The position numbers and the translations under genes were made by a program. 64,000 bases of DNA from Myxococcus eversor. GTDB taxonomy: Bacteria > Myxococcota > Myxococcia > Myxococcales > Myxococcaceae. This document shows, piece by piece, positions 21,665 through 32,700 of the stretch. The DNA lies in NCBI RefSeq assembly GCF_010894455.1, contig NZ_JAAIXY010000001.1, positions 791,011 to 855,010 on the forward strand, given 5' to 3'. Under the pieces are notes generated by a model that saw only the letters and a list, made by a program, of their open reading frames with translations, made no database searches and was not told the DNA's origin. Every line of letters starts with the position of its first letter. The stretch's first letter is position 1.

Positions 21665-21937
21665 ATGCGGAAGGCTCTGATGTTGTGCGCGGTGCTCGCG
21701 GTGGCTCCGGCCTTCGCCCAGGATGATGCGGCCAAGCCGGCGGGTGGGGGCGGGGAGGGCAATGTGCGCTACTCCAAGACGACGAACATCGACTTCGAGG
21801 ACGACACCATCGAAGGCGACCTCACCAAGCCGGACGGCGAGTACATCGACGCGCGCGAGAAGGTGAAGCACTCGAACCTCATCCGCATCCGCGAGGACTT
21901 CGAGGACAAGGTGATGCAGTCCGTGGGCGAGCTGTAA
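21665..21937 (+). CDS. gltF: Small periplasmic gliding protein GltF (CglF)
   Basis: 90 residues with a clear signal peptide (MRKALMLCAVLAVAPAFAQ) and a short acidic mature part ending in YIDAREKVKHSNLIRIREDF. Size, export signal and place between gltE and gltG match the CglF/GltF family of A-motility proteins. ATG 21665 is preceded in frame by a GTG at 21662, and the upstream extension lacks a signal peptide. Function within the machine is not resolved. Confidence 0.85.
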   Translation: MRKALMLCAVLAVAPAFAQDDAAKPAGGGGEGNVRYSKTTNIDFEDDTIEGDLTKPDGEYIDAREKVKHSNLIRIREDFEDKVMQSVGEL

Positions 21938-22017
21938 CAGGCGTCGGTGCGTCGGTGGGAACCTGCCGGCGCGAGCGTTGTCCATAGAGAGAGCATCAAC
22001 CCTTCGCAGGAGCCCCC

Positions 22018-23976
22018 ATGGCCGTTCCCCTGACACTCAAGGTCTTCAAGGGCGACACGCTGGTCGCCACCAAGGACTACGAGCGCGACATCATCAAGAT
22101 TGGCCGACTGTCCTCGGCGCACCTGTGCCTGGAGGACGAGAAGGTCAGCCGCATCCACTCCGTCATCGAGGTCGCCGGCGACGGCTCCATGTCCATCATC
22201 GACATGGGCAGCGTCGAGGGGACGTACGTCAACAGCAAGCGGGTCAACAAGGGCCTCTTGACGTTCGGTGACGAGATTCGGGTGGGCGCCACCACCATCC
22301 GGCTGGAGAACCCCGCCGCCGTCGCGGCCGCCAATCTGTCCTCGGCCGCCGCGAGCACGGACGCGACCACGGAGAAGAACCCCGTGGTGGGCGGCACCAG
22401 CGCCGCCACGGGCCTGGCGCAGGCCGCCGCCGCCGAGGCCGCCGAGCAGCCGTCCATTCCCGCCCCTGTCGCCGCCGCGAACCCGGGTGCGCTGGACGCC
22501 TCCGTCGCCGCCACGCAGAAGAGCCCCATCCTCGCCGCGGAGGAGTCCGCGCCGGCGCCCCAGGCCCCGGTCGAGGATGCCGCGCCGCGCGTTCGCACCG
22601 TGCGCCGCACCAAGTCCAGTGGCCCTCAGGGCGTGGCGCTGCGCTTCTCCTGGGGTGACCAGCGGGTGGGCGAGTTCTTCGTCGGTCCTGGCTCGAAGCG
22701 CGCCGTGACGGTGGGCACCGCCGCGGGTGTCGACTTCGTCATGGGTGACGCGAAGCTGGGCGCGCCGACCTTCGACGTGCTGCGCACGGACGGGCAGGCC
22801 TTCGTCGTGCGCTTCACGGGGAAGATGAAGGGCGGGCTGGTCCGCAAGGGCGAGACGCTGGAGCTCAAGGCGGTCCTCGAGTCCGGCAAGGCCTCGCACG
22901 AGGGGGACGCGTACACGCTCACGCTCGACGCGGAGGACTTCTTCTGGGTGGACCTGGGCGGCGTGACCATGGAGGCGACCTTCCAGTCCGTGCCCAAGCG
23001 CGTCGTCGCGCCGCTGGGCGAGTCGCTGGACTACACGGCGGTCAACATCTTCCTGGTGATGTTCTTCGCGGCGACCGCGTTCGTCATCACCGCGATGAAC
23101 CGCACGGGCGAGGGTGACGAGTACTCCGACGAGCTGTCCGCCAACCAGGCGCGCATCGCCAAGCTCATCATCAAGCCGCCCGAGACGCAGAAGAACAAGT
23201 TCCTCGAGCGCCTCAACCAGCAGAAGGAAGCGAAGAAGAGCGGCGAGATGGCGGCCAAGAGCCGCGGTGACGAGGGGCAGATGGGCAAGAAGGACACGCC
23301 CAAGACCAACAACCGCACCGCGCCCAAGGGCGACCCGAACAAGAAGGACGAGGCCCGCGCGCTGACCGCCAAGATTTTCGGCGGCGGCAAGGGCGGCATC
23401 TCCACCGTGTTCGGCAGCAAGGGCCTGGGCGGAGACCTGAAGAGCGCCATGGGCAACATGTTCGGCGCCAAGGCGGGCAACTCGGGCGGCTTCGGTGGCC
23501 TGGGCCTGCGTGGCTCCGGCGGCGGCGGTGGCGGCACGGGTGACACCGTGGGCATCGGCGGCATCGGCACCAAGGGCCGTGGTGGTGGCACCGGAAGCTA
23601 CGGCACCGGCGTGGGTGTGCTGGGTGGCAAGTCCAGCGTCGACGTGGGCATCACCTCGTCCGAGCCGGAGGTCATGGGCTCGCTGGACAAGGAGCTCATC
23701 CGCAAGGTCATCCACATGAACCGCGGGCAGATCCGCTACTGCTACGAAAGCCTGCTCAACCGCTTCCCGAAGCTGGGCGGCAAGGTGGCCGTGAAGTTCG
23801 TGATTACCGCCACCGGCTCCGTGGCGTCGTCCTCGGTGGCGCAGTCCACCGCGGGCAACGCGGAGCTGGAGACGTGCGTGGCGGGCCGCGTGCGCACCTG
23901 GAAGTTCCCCGAGCCCAAGGGCGGTGGCGTGGTGGTCGTCACCTATCCGTTCATCTTCAAGCAGTCCGGCGAATAG
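22018..23976 (+). CDS. gltG: FHA-TonB-like inner-membrane gliding protein GltG (PglI)
   Basis: 652 residues. An N-terminal cytoplasmic FHA domain (residues about 5-100; IKIGRLSSAHLCLEDEKVSRIHS and DMGSVEGTYVNSKRVNKG) would bind a phosphopeptide. Then come a low-complexity Ala-rich stretch, a second beta-rich domain, one membrane helix at about 342-360 (IFLVMFFAATAFVITAM), a Gly-rich periplasmic linker (490-545), and a C-terminal TonB-like AgmX/PglI domain (IRKVIHMNRGQIRYCYESLL). This is the GltG architecture, linking cytoplasm to periplasm. AGGAG lies 5 bases before the ATG. Confidence 0.93.
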   Translation: MAVPLTLKVFKGDTLVATKDYERDIIKIGRLSSAHLCLEDEKVSRIHSVIEVAGDGSMSIIDMGSVEGTYVNSKRVNKGLLTFGDEIRVGATTIRLENPAAVAAANLSSAAASTDATTEKNPVVGGTSAATGLAQAAAAEAAEQPSIPAPVAAANPGALDASVAATQKSPILAAEESAPAPQAPVEDAAPRVRTVRRTKSSGPQGVALRFSWGDQRVGEFFVGPGSKRAVTVGTAAGVDFVMGDAKLGAPTFDVLRTDGQAFVVRFTGKMKGGLVRKGETLELKAVLESGKASHEGDAYTLTLDAEDFFWVDLGGVTMEATFQSVPKRVVAPLGESLDYTAVNIFLVMFFAATAFVITAMNRTGEGDEYSDELSANQARIAKLIIKPPETQKNKFLERLNQQKEAKKSGEMAAKSRGDEGQMGKKDTPKTNNRTAPKGDPNKKDEARALTAKIFGGGKGGISTVFGSKGLGGDLKSAMGNMFGAKAGNSGGFGGLGLRGSGGGGGGTGDTVGIGGIGTKGRGGGTGSYGTGVGVLGGKSSVDVGITSSEPEVMGSLDKELIRKVIHMNRGQIRYCYESLLNRFPKLGGKVAVKFVITATGSVASSSVAQSTAGNAELETCVAGRVRTWKFPEPKGGGVVVVTYPFIFKQSGE

Positions 23977-24078
23977 CGCCGGCCTTCCTCCGCTTCACGG
24001 GCGGCCCTTCCCCGGGGCCGCCCGCGCAGTCACCCCGGCTCCCGTCCCCCGTGGGAGCCACGTCAACCTCAGGACCGC

Positions 24079-24711
24079 ATGAAAGCCCTCGCCTCCATTG
24101 CCCTGTGTGCCGTGTTCGTCCTCCCCGTGGCCGCGAGCGCTCAGCAACCACCCCCCACGGCGACGGGAGACAAGCCCGCCGTCACGTTCGATGAAATCGA
24201 GCGCGGCTTCTACTTCGCGCTGCTCGGCGGTCCGCTCTTCCTGACCAATCCCCCCGCGGCGGAGGGGACGCCCCGGCCGTTCTCCTCGGGCCCCATGGCC
24301 CAGGTGGAGTTCGGCGTGGACCTGGGGGAGCGGGTGTCCGTGGGCCTGTTCATCATGGGCTCCAGCATCCGCACCAGCGCGGAGTACATCGGCGAGTCCG
24401 GTGGCGCGGTGTCCGGTGACTTCTCCACCTTCGTCCCCGGCGCGGTGCTGCGCGCGCGTCTGGTGGGCCTGGCCGACAGCCAGGAAGTGAAGCGCACGTG
24501 GTTCTATGTCCGCGCAGGCGCGGGTTATGCGATGTTCTCGCCGAAGCGTCTCCTTCCGGATTCCGACATTCTTGTGTTTGCCGGGCCCGGAGTGGAGTAC
24601 TACACACGGTTGCGCCACTTTTCCGTGGGGCTCGAGGTCACGGGGAACTACCTCGTTTCCGGAGGCTCGTTCGGGTTCGCGGTGGCGCCGAACATTCGCT
24701 ACGCGTTCTAG
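24079..24711 (+). CDS. gltH: Outer-membrane beta-barrel gliding protein GltH (CglE)
   Basis: 210 residues with a signal peptide (MKALASIALCAVFVLPVAASAQ) and alternating beta strands typical of a small porin-like barrel (GFYFALLGGPLFL, VEFGVDLGERVSVGLFIMG, YYTRLRHFSVGLEVTGNYL), ending in the C-terminal Phe expected for BAM-dependent insertion (NIRYAF). Position between gltG and gltI matches CglE/GltH. Confidence 0.87.
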   Translation: MKALASIALCAVFVLPVAASAQQPPPTATGDKPAVTFDEIERGFYFALLGGPLFLTNPPAAEGTPRPFSSGPMAQVEFGVDLGERVSVGLFIMGSSIRTSAEYIGESGGAVSGDFSTFVPGAVLRARLVGLADSQEVKRTWFYVRAGAGYAMFSPKRLLPDSDILVFAGPGVEYYTRLRHFSVGLEVTGNYLVSGGSFGFAVAPNIRYAF

Positions 24712-24729
24712 TTCCAGCGGGAGAAAGAC

Positions 24730-26595
24730 GTGCCTCAGGAGAATGGAAGCGGTGGGCCGCGCCCGGGTGGGCGTGGTCGTGACGGGGGTGCGCCGGGTCA
24801 GGGCCCGCGCCGTGACGGTCCTGGCGGTGGTTTTGGTGGCCGAGGCGGTCCGGGTGGCCCTGGTGGTGGAAGGGGCGAAGGCCGTGGCCGTGATGGCCGC
24901 GGGCGTGGACGTGACGAGGGGCCCGTGGGCCCTGGGCAGCGCGTCATCGCCGAGCTGAACGCGCTCGAGAAGGCGTTCTCCAAGACGGACTTCGTGGCCG
25001 AGAAGGGCCCGCTGCAGGCGATTGTTCGCTCGCTGCGGCCCATGCGGCTGAAGTCCCTGGAGGACCTGGACCTCAACACGCGTGGCAAGCTCATCACCAC
25101 GATGCTGCGCGTGCAGCGCCAGCCCAAGCCGGCCGCTCCGGAGGCTTCGGCCCCGGCGGAGGCGGAGGCGAGTGCTCCGGTCGAGGCTTCGGCCGAGGCC
25201 GCTGCTCCGGCGGAGGGCGCGGAAGGCACGACGGAGGCCGCGGCTCCAGCCGAGGCGGCTGCTCCGGCGGCGCCCGCGGTGGATCCGGCCAAGGAGAAGC
25301 TCGACGCGTGGACGGACGTGCTGTTCCTGGTGGGACAGGTCTGGCGCGCGGCGGGAGACCGGGAGCGAGCCGAGGTGGCCTTCGCCGCCAGCGGCCGTCA
25401 GCCGGGTCCCGAGGTCGAGGAGCCCGCGGCGCCGGCGGCTCGGACGGAAGCGCGTCCGGAGCGCGGTGAGCGTCGCGACCGTCCCGAGCGAGGGGAGCGG
25501 CCGCCTCGCGGTGAGCGTCCCGAGCGCGGCGCGGCGGGGGGCGAGCGGCGTGAGCGTCCGGAGCGGGCGCCTCGCGGTGAGCGTCCCGAGCGCGCTGAGC
25601 GTCCGGAGCGGGGCGAGCGTCGTCCCATGCCGGAGCTGACGGGCGACTGGAAGGACCAGGCCAAGCAGCTCGAGGCGATGGGGCGCACGCGTGACGCGGC
25701 CCGGCTGCACGAGCGGAACAATGGCTTCGCGGACGCCACCCGGTTGTTCGAGGCGGGCGGCGACCTGAAGAGCGCGCTGCGCACCTCGCTGGCGGGCAGC
25801 GACAACGATGCCGCGCGCCGGCTGGTGGGCACGCTGCCTCCGGATCAGCTCGCTCCCACGCTGGAGAAGGCCGGTGCCTACGAGCTCCTGATGGAGCACT
25901 ACGTTGGCAAGGGCGACTTCGAGAACGTGGCGCGCCTGTACGAGCGTGCTCGCCAGTTCGACCAGGCGGCGCTCGCGTACGAGCGTGCGGGGAAGCTGAC
26001 CCTGGCGCGCAAGGCGTATGAGCGCTCGCGCGACATGGCCAGCGCCAACCGCATCCGCGGGCTCGAGGTGAAGAGCCTGGTGGAGCGTGGGGACCGGCTG
26101 GGCGCGGCCACGCTGCTCGTGGCGGCGGGTCAGCGTCGCGAGGCCGTGGAGGTGCTGGGCACCCTGCCTCCTCCCAAGGCGTTCCACTTCATGCAGCGGC
26201 TGAAGCTGGATGAAGAGGCGAAGGAGCTGGCTCAGCGCGAGCTGGCCCGGGCCGAGCAGGAGCAGAAGCCGGCGGGCCGTGCCCGGTGGCTGGAGCTGCT
26301 GGGCGACGTCGCGGCTTCCGCCGAGGCGTGGGAGGCCGCGGGGCGCAAGGACAAGGCGCTGCCGCTGCACGAGAAGCTCGGCAACCTGCCTCGCGCCGCC
26401 CAGCTCGCCGAAGAGCTGCAGCAGCGTGACAAGGCCGTGGCCCTCTACACCCAGCTCAACGACACCGCTGGCGTGGAGCGTGCGAAGGCCCTGCCGGAGA
26501 CGCCCGTGGCGACCCCGGCCTCCGCCGAGTCGTCTGACGGCGGCGCGGGGGGCGAGGAAGGGGACGTTCCCCCCGACGCTTCCTCGGCCGAGTAG
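24730..26595 (+). CDS. RG-rich, helical-repeat protein embedded in the motility cluster
   Basis: 621 residues from a GTG start with GGGAGAAA just upstream. The first 65 residues are an RGG-box-like run (GGFGGRGGPGGPGGG and similar). An Ala/Glu/Pro linker, a second arginine-rich block of repeated RPERGER units (about 240-300), and then about 300 residues of alpha-alpha repeats (GDFENVARLYERARQFDQAALAYERAGKLTLA) follow. No signal peptide or membrane segment, so cytoplasmic. It lies 18 bases after gltH and before gltI, hence co-transcribed, but it is not one of the Glt proteins I know. The arginine-rich repeats suggest RNA binding or condensate formation, which is inference. Confidence 0.8.
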   Translation: MPQENGSGGPRPGGRGRDGGAPGQGPRRDGPGGGFGGRGGPGGPGGGRGEGRGRDGRGRGRDEGPVGPGQRVIAELNALEKAFSKTDFVAEKGPLQAIVRSLRPMRLKSLEDLDLNTRGKLITTMLRVQRQPKPAAPEASAPAEAEASAPVEASAEAAAPAEGAEGTTEAAAPAEAAAPAAPAVDPAKEKLDAWTDVLFLVGQVWRAAGDRERAEVAFAASGRQPGPEVEEPAAPAARTEARPERGERRDRPERGERPPRGERPERGAAGGERRERPERAPRGERPERAERPERGERRPMPELTGDWKDQAKQLEAMGRTRDAARLHERNNGFADATRLFEAGGDLKSALRTSLAGSDNDAARRLVGTLPPDQLAPTLEKAGAYELLMEHYVGKGDFENVARLYERARQFDQAALAYERAGKLTLARKAYERSRDMASANRIRGLEVKSLVERGDRLGAATLLVAAGQRREAVEVLGTLPPPKAFHFMQRLKLDEEAKELAQRELARAEQEQKPAGRARWLELLGDVAASAEAWEAAGRKDKALPLHEKLGNLPRAAQLAEELQQRDKAVALYTQLNDTAGVERAKALPETPVATPASAESSDGGAGGEEGDVPPDASSAE

Positions 26596-26724
26596 CAAGA
26601 AGGCCAATGATTCCCGCCCTTTGGCGGGTTTTGCACGATTGCTCGGGGGCGCACGCGGCCGGTAGAGTCCGGCGGCTGGCGCCCCCGCTGCGTTCCATTT
26701 TCACCCCCGAGGCCCGCCCTCCCC

Positions 26725-29700
26725 ATGCAACAGCCCACGTCTCCTCGACCCACGCTGCGCGTGTCCGATGACCGGAGCTTCGTCGAAGCCGAGGCCTCCC
26801 TGGAGAAAGCCGGCCGCGTGGAAGAGCTGATTCGTCTGTACGAGGGTCGCTCGCGCGATGTCGCCACCGACGAGGCCGTGCGCCTGTTGTGCCGTGCCGC
26901 GGAGCTGGCGCACGAGCGTCAACGCAACGCACCTCGCGCCGAGGAACTGCTCAAGCGCGCCTTGCTCGTGGCGAAGGAGCCGCTGCCCGCGTTGCGGGGC
27001 CTCAAGCGGCTGCATGAGACGCGTCAGGACGCCGCCGCTCTCGCGGACGTGCTGGAGCGCCTGGGCAGCTCCACGCAGGGCGAGGAGAGCGCGGGCCACT
27101 ACCTGAAGGCCGCGGACCTCTACGAGCAGAAGCTCTTCCGTCGCGACAGGGCGGTGCTGTGCCTGCAGCGCGCGGCGCGGGCGAAGTCGGACCGGGCCAT
27201 CTTCCGGCGCGTGCGGCAGTTGCTCTTGTCCGAGGAGCGCTTCCAGACGGCCTTCGAGGCGCTCGAGCGCGAGCGCGAGGCGCTGGGCGACGCGGGGATG
27301 TCCGAGGAGTACGCGGCGCTGGCCGAGCGACTGGTGGATGACCCCACCGAGCATGAGCTGGCGCAGCGGGTGCTGGAAGTCGCGCGGACGCTGGAGCCGC
27401 AGAACGCGCGCGTGGAGAAGGCCACCCGGGCGCTGCAGCGCTTCGAGCAGACGTGGCGGGACCGCGTGCGGATGCTGCGCAGCATGTCGCTGGAGGAGCG
27501 CGACAGGAAGAGCGCCGCCCGGCTGTCGCTGCTCGTGGCGAAGCTGTTCGCCTGGTACGACCCGGGCGCCGCCGGCAAGGTGAAGGAGGCGTTGGACCGC
27601 TGCTTCCTGCTGTGGCCGGGCATGCCCGAGGGACTGTCGCTCATCGAGAAGATGGCGGCGCGCTCCGGTGGCGACTTCGCGGCGGCGATTGCGCAGATTG
27701 AATCCATGGCGGGCGAGGTGAAGGACCGCGCCGCGCAGGTGGACCTGTGGCTGCGCGTGGGCACGCTGCGGCTGGGCCGGCTGAACGACGCGCCGGGCGC
27801 GCTGGGGGCCTTCGAGAAGGCGGTGGCGGCGGACCCGTCGCGCGCGGACGCGGCGAGCCTCTCGGCGGAGCTGTTGCTGGAGGGGGGCAGGGCGGCGGAC
27901 GCGGTGGTGGTGCTGGAGCGCTACCTGGGCACGGTGAAGGACAAGTCGGGCCAGGCCGCGATGCGGCTGCGCCTGGCGGAGCTGTGTCTGACGCAGTTGA
28001 AGGACGGCGCGGCGGCGCGCGCGCACCTGGAAGCGGCGCTGAAGCTGGACCCCACGCATGCGCTGGCGGCCTTCCAGTTGGCGCGGCTCCTGGCCGAGGA
28101 CGAGGAGCTGGAAGCCGTGGTGCCGCTCCTGGACCTGGCGCTCCTGGCGCCGCGTCCCCGGGCGGAGCGGGTGGCCTTCTGCGAGGCGCTCGCGCTGATG
28201 TTCGAGGAGAAGGACGACGCGCGTGGCGCCTTCGAGGTGCTGTCGCGCGCGCTGGAGCTGGACCCCGCGCGTCCGCTGCTGCTCGGCTCGGTGGTGGAGC
28301 ACGCGGAGAAGGCGAATGCGCGGCCCGCGCTGGCCCTGGCGCTGCAGCGCGCGGCGCAGGCTGCCCCGGTGGTGGAGGTCGCGGCGACGCTGTGGCGGCA
28401 CCTGGCGCAGCTGCTCCAGGGCCCGCTGGCGGACCCGGTGCGCGCGGAGGCCGCGTGGCGCGAGGTGCTGGCGCGGCTTCCAGGTGACGAGGTCGCCGCG
28501 GAGGCGGTGAAGTCGCTGCAGGCGGCCGCGGCGCTCGCGGATGACCCGAAGGCCCGGCTGGAGGCGGAGGTGACGCGGCGCGAGGCCGCTGGCGCCGCGC
28601 CCGAGGAGCTGGAGCCGCTGGTGCGCGAGTGGATGCAGCTCGCGCCCGACGAGGTGGGCGCGGTGCAGCGGCTGCAGGCGCTGTGCGTGGCGCTGTCGCG
28701 CTTCGACGAAGCGGCGTCGCTGGCGGGACGGCTGGCGTCGCTGGCGGAGACGCAGCTGGAGCGCAACGAGTGGACGGCGCGGCAGGCCAAGCTGTACGCG
28801 GAGCGTCTGGGACGTCAGGAGGACGCGGCGGACCTGTTCCTGGGCCTGCTGTCGGAGAACGTGTCCACCGGTGTGGTGGTGGGCGGCCTGGAGCGACTGG
28901 CGGCGGCGGGGGTGCGGACGCAGGAGGTCACCGAGGCGCTGGCGGCGCACTACGGGCGCGCGGGAGACCACCAGCGACAGGTGGCGGCGCTCCAGCAGCA
29001 GCTCGAAGCCACGACGGAGCCGACGGCGCGCAAGCGCCTCTACTCGCTGCTGGCGAGCATCCACGAGAAGCAGCTCGCGGACAGCCGCGCGGCCTTCGAC
29101 ACCCGGGTGCGCGTGCTGCGCGAGGACCCGAGGGATGACTCCACGCGCGCCGAGGCGCTGCGGCTGGCGAGAGACTTGTCCGCGCACGCGGAGCTGAGCC
29201 GGGTGCTGCGCACGCTGGCGACGGAGGCGGAAGACCCCACGCTGGCGCTGTCGCTCTTGACCGAGGCGGCGACGCTGACGGAGGAGGGCGGGTTGGTGGC
29301 GGATGCCATCGCCGCGCTGGAGGCTGCGGTGGAGCGGGCTCCGGAGTCGGGTCCGGTGCTCCAGCGGCTCGTGCGGTTGTATGGGCGCGCGGGACGTTCG
29401 GCGGACGCCGAGGAGCTGCTGCGCAAGCGCATCCACGGCGCGCGCGGGGCAGAGCGACTGGAGCTGCTCCTCCAACTCGTGGACCTGAACGTGGAGCTGG
29501 GCCGTCCGGCGCAGGCCGCCGAGGCGCTCAATTCAGCGCTCTCGCATGGCGCCGAGGAAGGCCGGCACCTGCCGCGCCTGGCGGAGCTGTACGAGAAGGC
29601 GGGCCGTACGCGCGAGCTGGGCGAGACGCTGGCGCGGATGATTGGCCTGGCGGAGTCGGCGGGCGAGTCGGACAAGGTGTCGCGTCTGAAGCTGCGGCGC

Positions 29701-32700
29701 GCGCAGTTGCTGCAGGGCACGCAGGACGGCAGCGCGGAGGCGGTGCAGAGCTACGCGGACATCCTGCTCCAGCGTCCCTCGGACCCGGATGCGCTCGCTG
29801 CGCTGGAGGCGATGCTGGCCTCGGGGCCTTCGCGCGAGGCGGCGGCGCGCGTGCTGCTGCCCGCGCTCGAGCGGACCAAGGACCACCGCAAGCTGGTGGC
29901 CACGTTGGACGTGCTGGCGGAGGTGGCGAAGGACGACGCGGCGCGGGTGCAGGTGCTGCGGCAGGCCGCGCAGGTGCATCTGGCGCACCTGCGGCAGCCG
30001 GAGCTGGCGTTCGCCGCCCTGGCGCGGGCCCTGCGGCTGGCGCCGGGCGACGCGGGACTTCGCTCCACGGCGCGTCAGGCGGCGGAGGACGCGGACTCGG
30101 TGGACAGCTACGCGGAGATCATCGCGGAGCTGGCGGAGGAGGGCGACGTGGGGCCCGCGCGCGGCGCACTGCTTCGCGAGCTGGCCGAGGTGCAGGAGAA
30201 GAAGCTCGACGACAAGGCGGGCGCGGTGAAGGCGCTGCGTGCGTTGCTGGCCCTGGAGCCGGGCAACCTGGACAGCCTTCGTTCCTTGCAGCGGTTGCAC
30301 CGCGCGGGCGAGGAGTGGGCCGCGCTGGCCGAGGTGCTGGAGAAGCTGGCCGCCGCGTCGCCGGAGCCCGCCGAGCAGCTCGCGTTCCTGCGCGAGGCCG
30401 CGCTGCTTCACGAGACGCGCCTGTCGGACCTGGAGAGCGCGTCGGAGGCGTGGCGAGCCATCGCCGAGCGCGACTCGGCGAGCCGTGAGGCCGCGGCGGC
30501 GTTGGACCGGCTCTACACGGAGCTGGAAAAGCATCAGGACCTCGCCTGGGCGCTGGCGCTGCGCCGCAACCAGGAGGGGCAGAGCCCGCAGGGACGAGAA
30601 GTCTCCTTCCGGCTGGCGGAGCTGCAGCGCACGGTGCTGGACGACCCGAACGCGGCGCTGGGCCTCTACAGGCGCATCCTCTCCGAGGACTCCGGTCATC
30701 CCGGCTCGCGCGCCGCGCTGGAGGCGTGGGTGAAGGCGGCGGTGACGGCCAGTGGCGCCGCGCTGGAGGTGTTGGACCCGGTGCTCGCGCAGGTGGGGGA
30801 CCATGCCCGCCGCGTGGCGCTTCGCGAGGTACGGATGGAGTCGGCCCTCACGGTGGAGAAGATCCTCCTGGCCGGAGAGGTGCGCCGCATCTACGAGCGC
30901 GACATGCGGCAGCCGTCGCTGGCCTTCATGTCGGCGGTGAAGTCCTTCGCGCAGGGATTGGACCGGGACGGCGTGCGTCCCGACCTGGAGCGCCTGGCGC
31001 GCGAGACGGGCAGCCACGAGGTGCTCGCGGAGATCTACGAGTCCGCGGCGGTGGAGCTCACGGAGGGAGAGCCGGCGGCGTTGGAGTTGCTGCGTCGCGC
31101 GGCGGAGATTCGCGAGTCGTTGGATCAGCCCGAGGAGGCCGCGCGGCTCTGGAAGAACCTGCTCGCGGACGCCCCGCAGGACCGTCAGGCCCTGGAGTCG
31201 CTGTCCCGGCTGTACGAGAAGGGCCAGAACGCCAAGAGCCTCTCCGAGGTCTACACCCGTCAGGCCCAGCTCTCCCAGGACGCTGAAGAGCGCGTGGGAC
31301 TGCTGCTCAAGGCGGGCGAGGCCTACGCCAACTCGGGTGAGGACGCGCGGGCCGTCGAGACGTACCGCTCCGCGCTCGCGCTGCGACGGGTGCCAGAGGG
31401 GTTGCTCGCGCTGGAGAAGCTGTACGCGAAGGCGCGGCGGTTCGTGGAGCAGGCGGACGTGCTGGAGCAGCTCGCCGAGGGCGCCGCGGATGACGCCGCG
31501 CGACGGAGCTGGCTGCTGAAGCGCGCGCAGTTGCTCGAGAAGGAAGTGGGGCCGACGGAGGCGCTGCCGGTGTATCGCCGGCTGCTGGAGCTGGCGCCCG
31601 GTGACGGTCAGGTGGTCGCGGGCCTGGAGCGCCTGATGGCGCACGATGGGCCCCGCGTGGAGGCGGCACGCCTGCTGGAGCCCGTCTATCGCGGCCTGAA
31701 CGACACGCGAAAGCTGGTGGAGGTGCTGGAGGTGTTGTTGCCCGGCGTCGCGCCGGAGCGGCGGCTGGAGCACATCCAGGAGATCGCCACCCTGCGCGAG
31801 GCGTTGGGGCAGACCTCGCTCGCGTTCGTCGCGCGGCTGCGGGCCTTCAACGAGTTCCCGCAGGAGACCTCGGTGCGTGACGAGCTGGAGCGGCTGGCGG
31901 CCGACTCCGGTTCGTTCGAGGAAGTCGCTGGCGCCTACGAGGACCAGCTGGAGCGCGACACGCAGGAGCCGCTCGCGGGTGACTTGTGGCGCCGGCTGGC
32001 GACGCTCTACGACAACCGCCTCAAGCGCTACGACCTGGCGGTCCGGGCGCTGGAGGAGGTGAGTCGGAGGGACCCGAAGAACAAGGCGGTGCTGGAGTCC
32101 ATCTCCCGCGTCCACCGTCGCACCGGTGCGCACCGTGAGCTGGCGCTCGTCATGCGGCGTCAGGTGGCGGCGGAGCCAAGCCCGGCGTCGCAGGTGAATC
32201 TCCTGTTCGAGCTGGCGCACCTCGCCGAGGAGACGCTGGCGGACAAGGCGCTGGCGGCGCAGGCGTACCGCGAGGTCCTCGCCCTCAGGCCGGAGAACGC
32301 GAACGCCATCAAGCTGCTGGGACGCGTGCTGGCGGACATGGAGCGCTGGCCGGAGCTGGCGCAGCACATCGAGCGGGAAACCCAGCTCGCGGACGCGCGT
32401 GGCGCACAGGAAGAAGCCTCCGACCTGCGCGTGCGCCTGGGCCGACTGAAGTTCTCGCGCCTGGATGACCCGCGCGGAGCCCTGGAGTTGTACCAGTCAG
32501 TGCTGGCGCGCCGGGCGGGACATGCGGGCGCGGTGGGCGCGCTCGAGGAGATGGCCCGCTCGGAGAGCCCGCTGCGAGGAGCCGCCGCCAGCACGCTGGA
32601 GCCTGTCTTCGTCGCGGTGGGCAACCACCTGAAGCAGGTGGAGATGCTGGAGTCCCGCGTGTCGGCGGAGGCGGTGCCGCAGGAGCGCGCGGCGCTGTTG

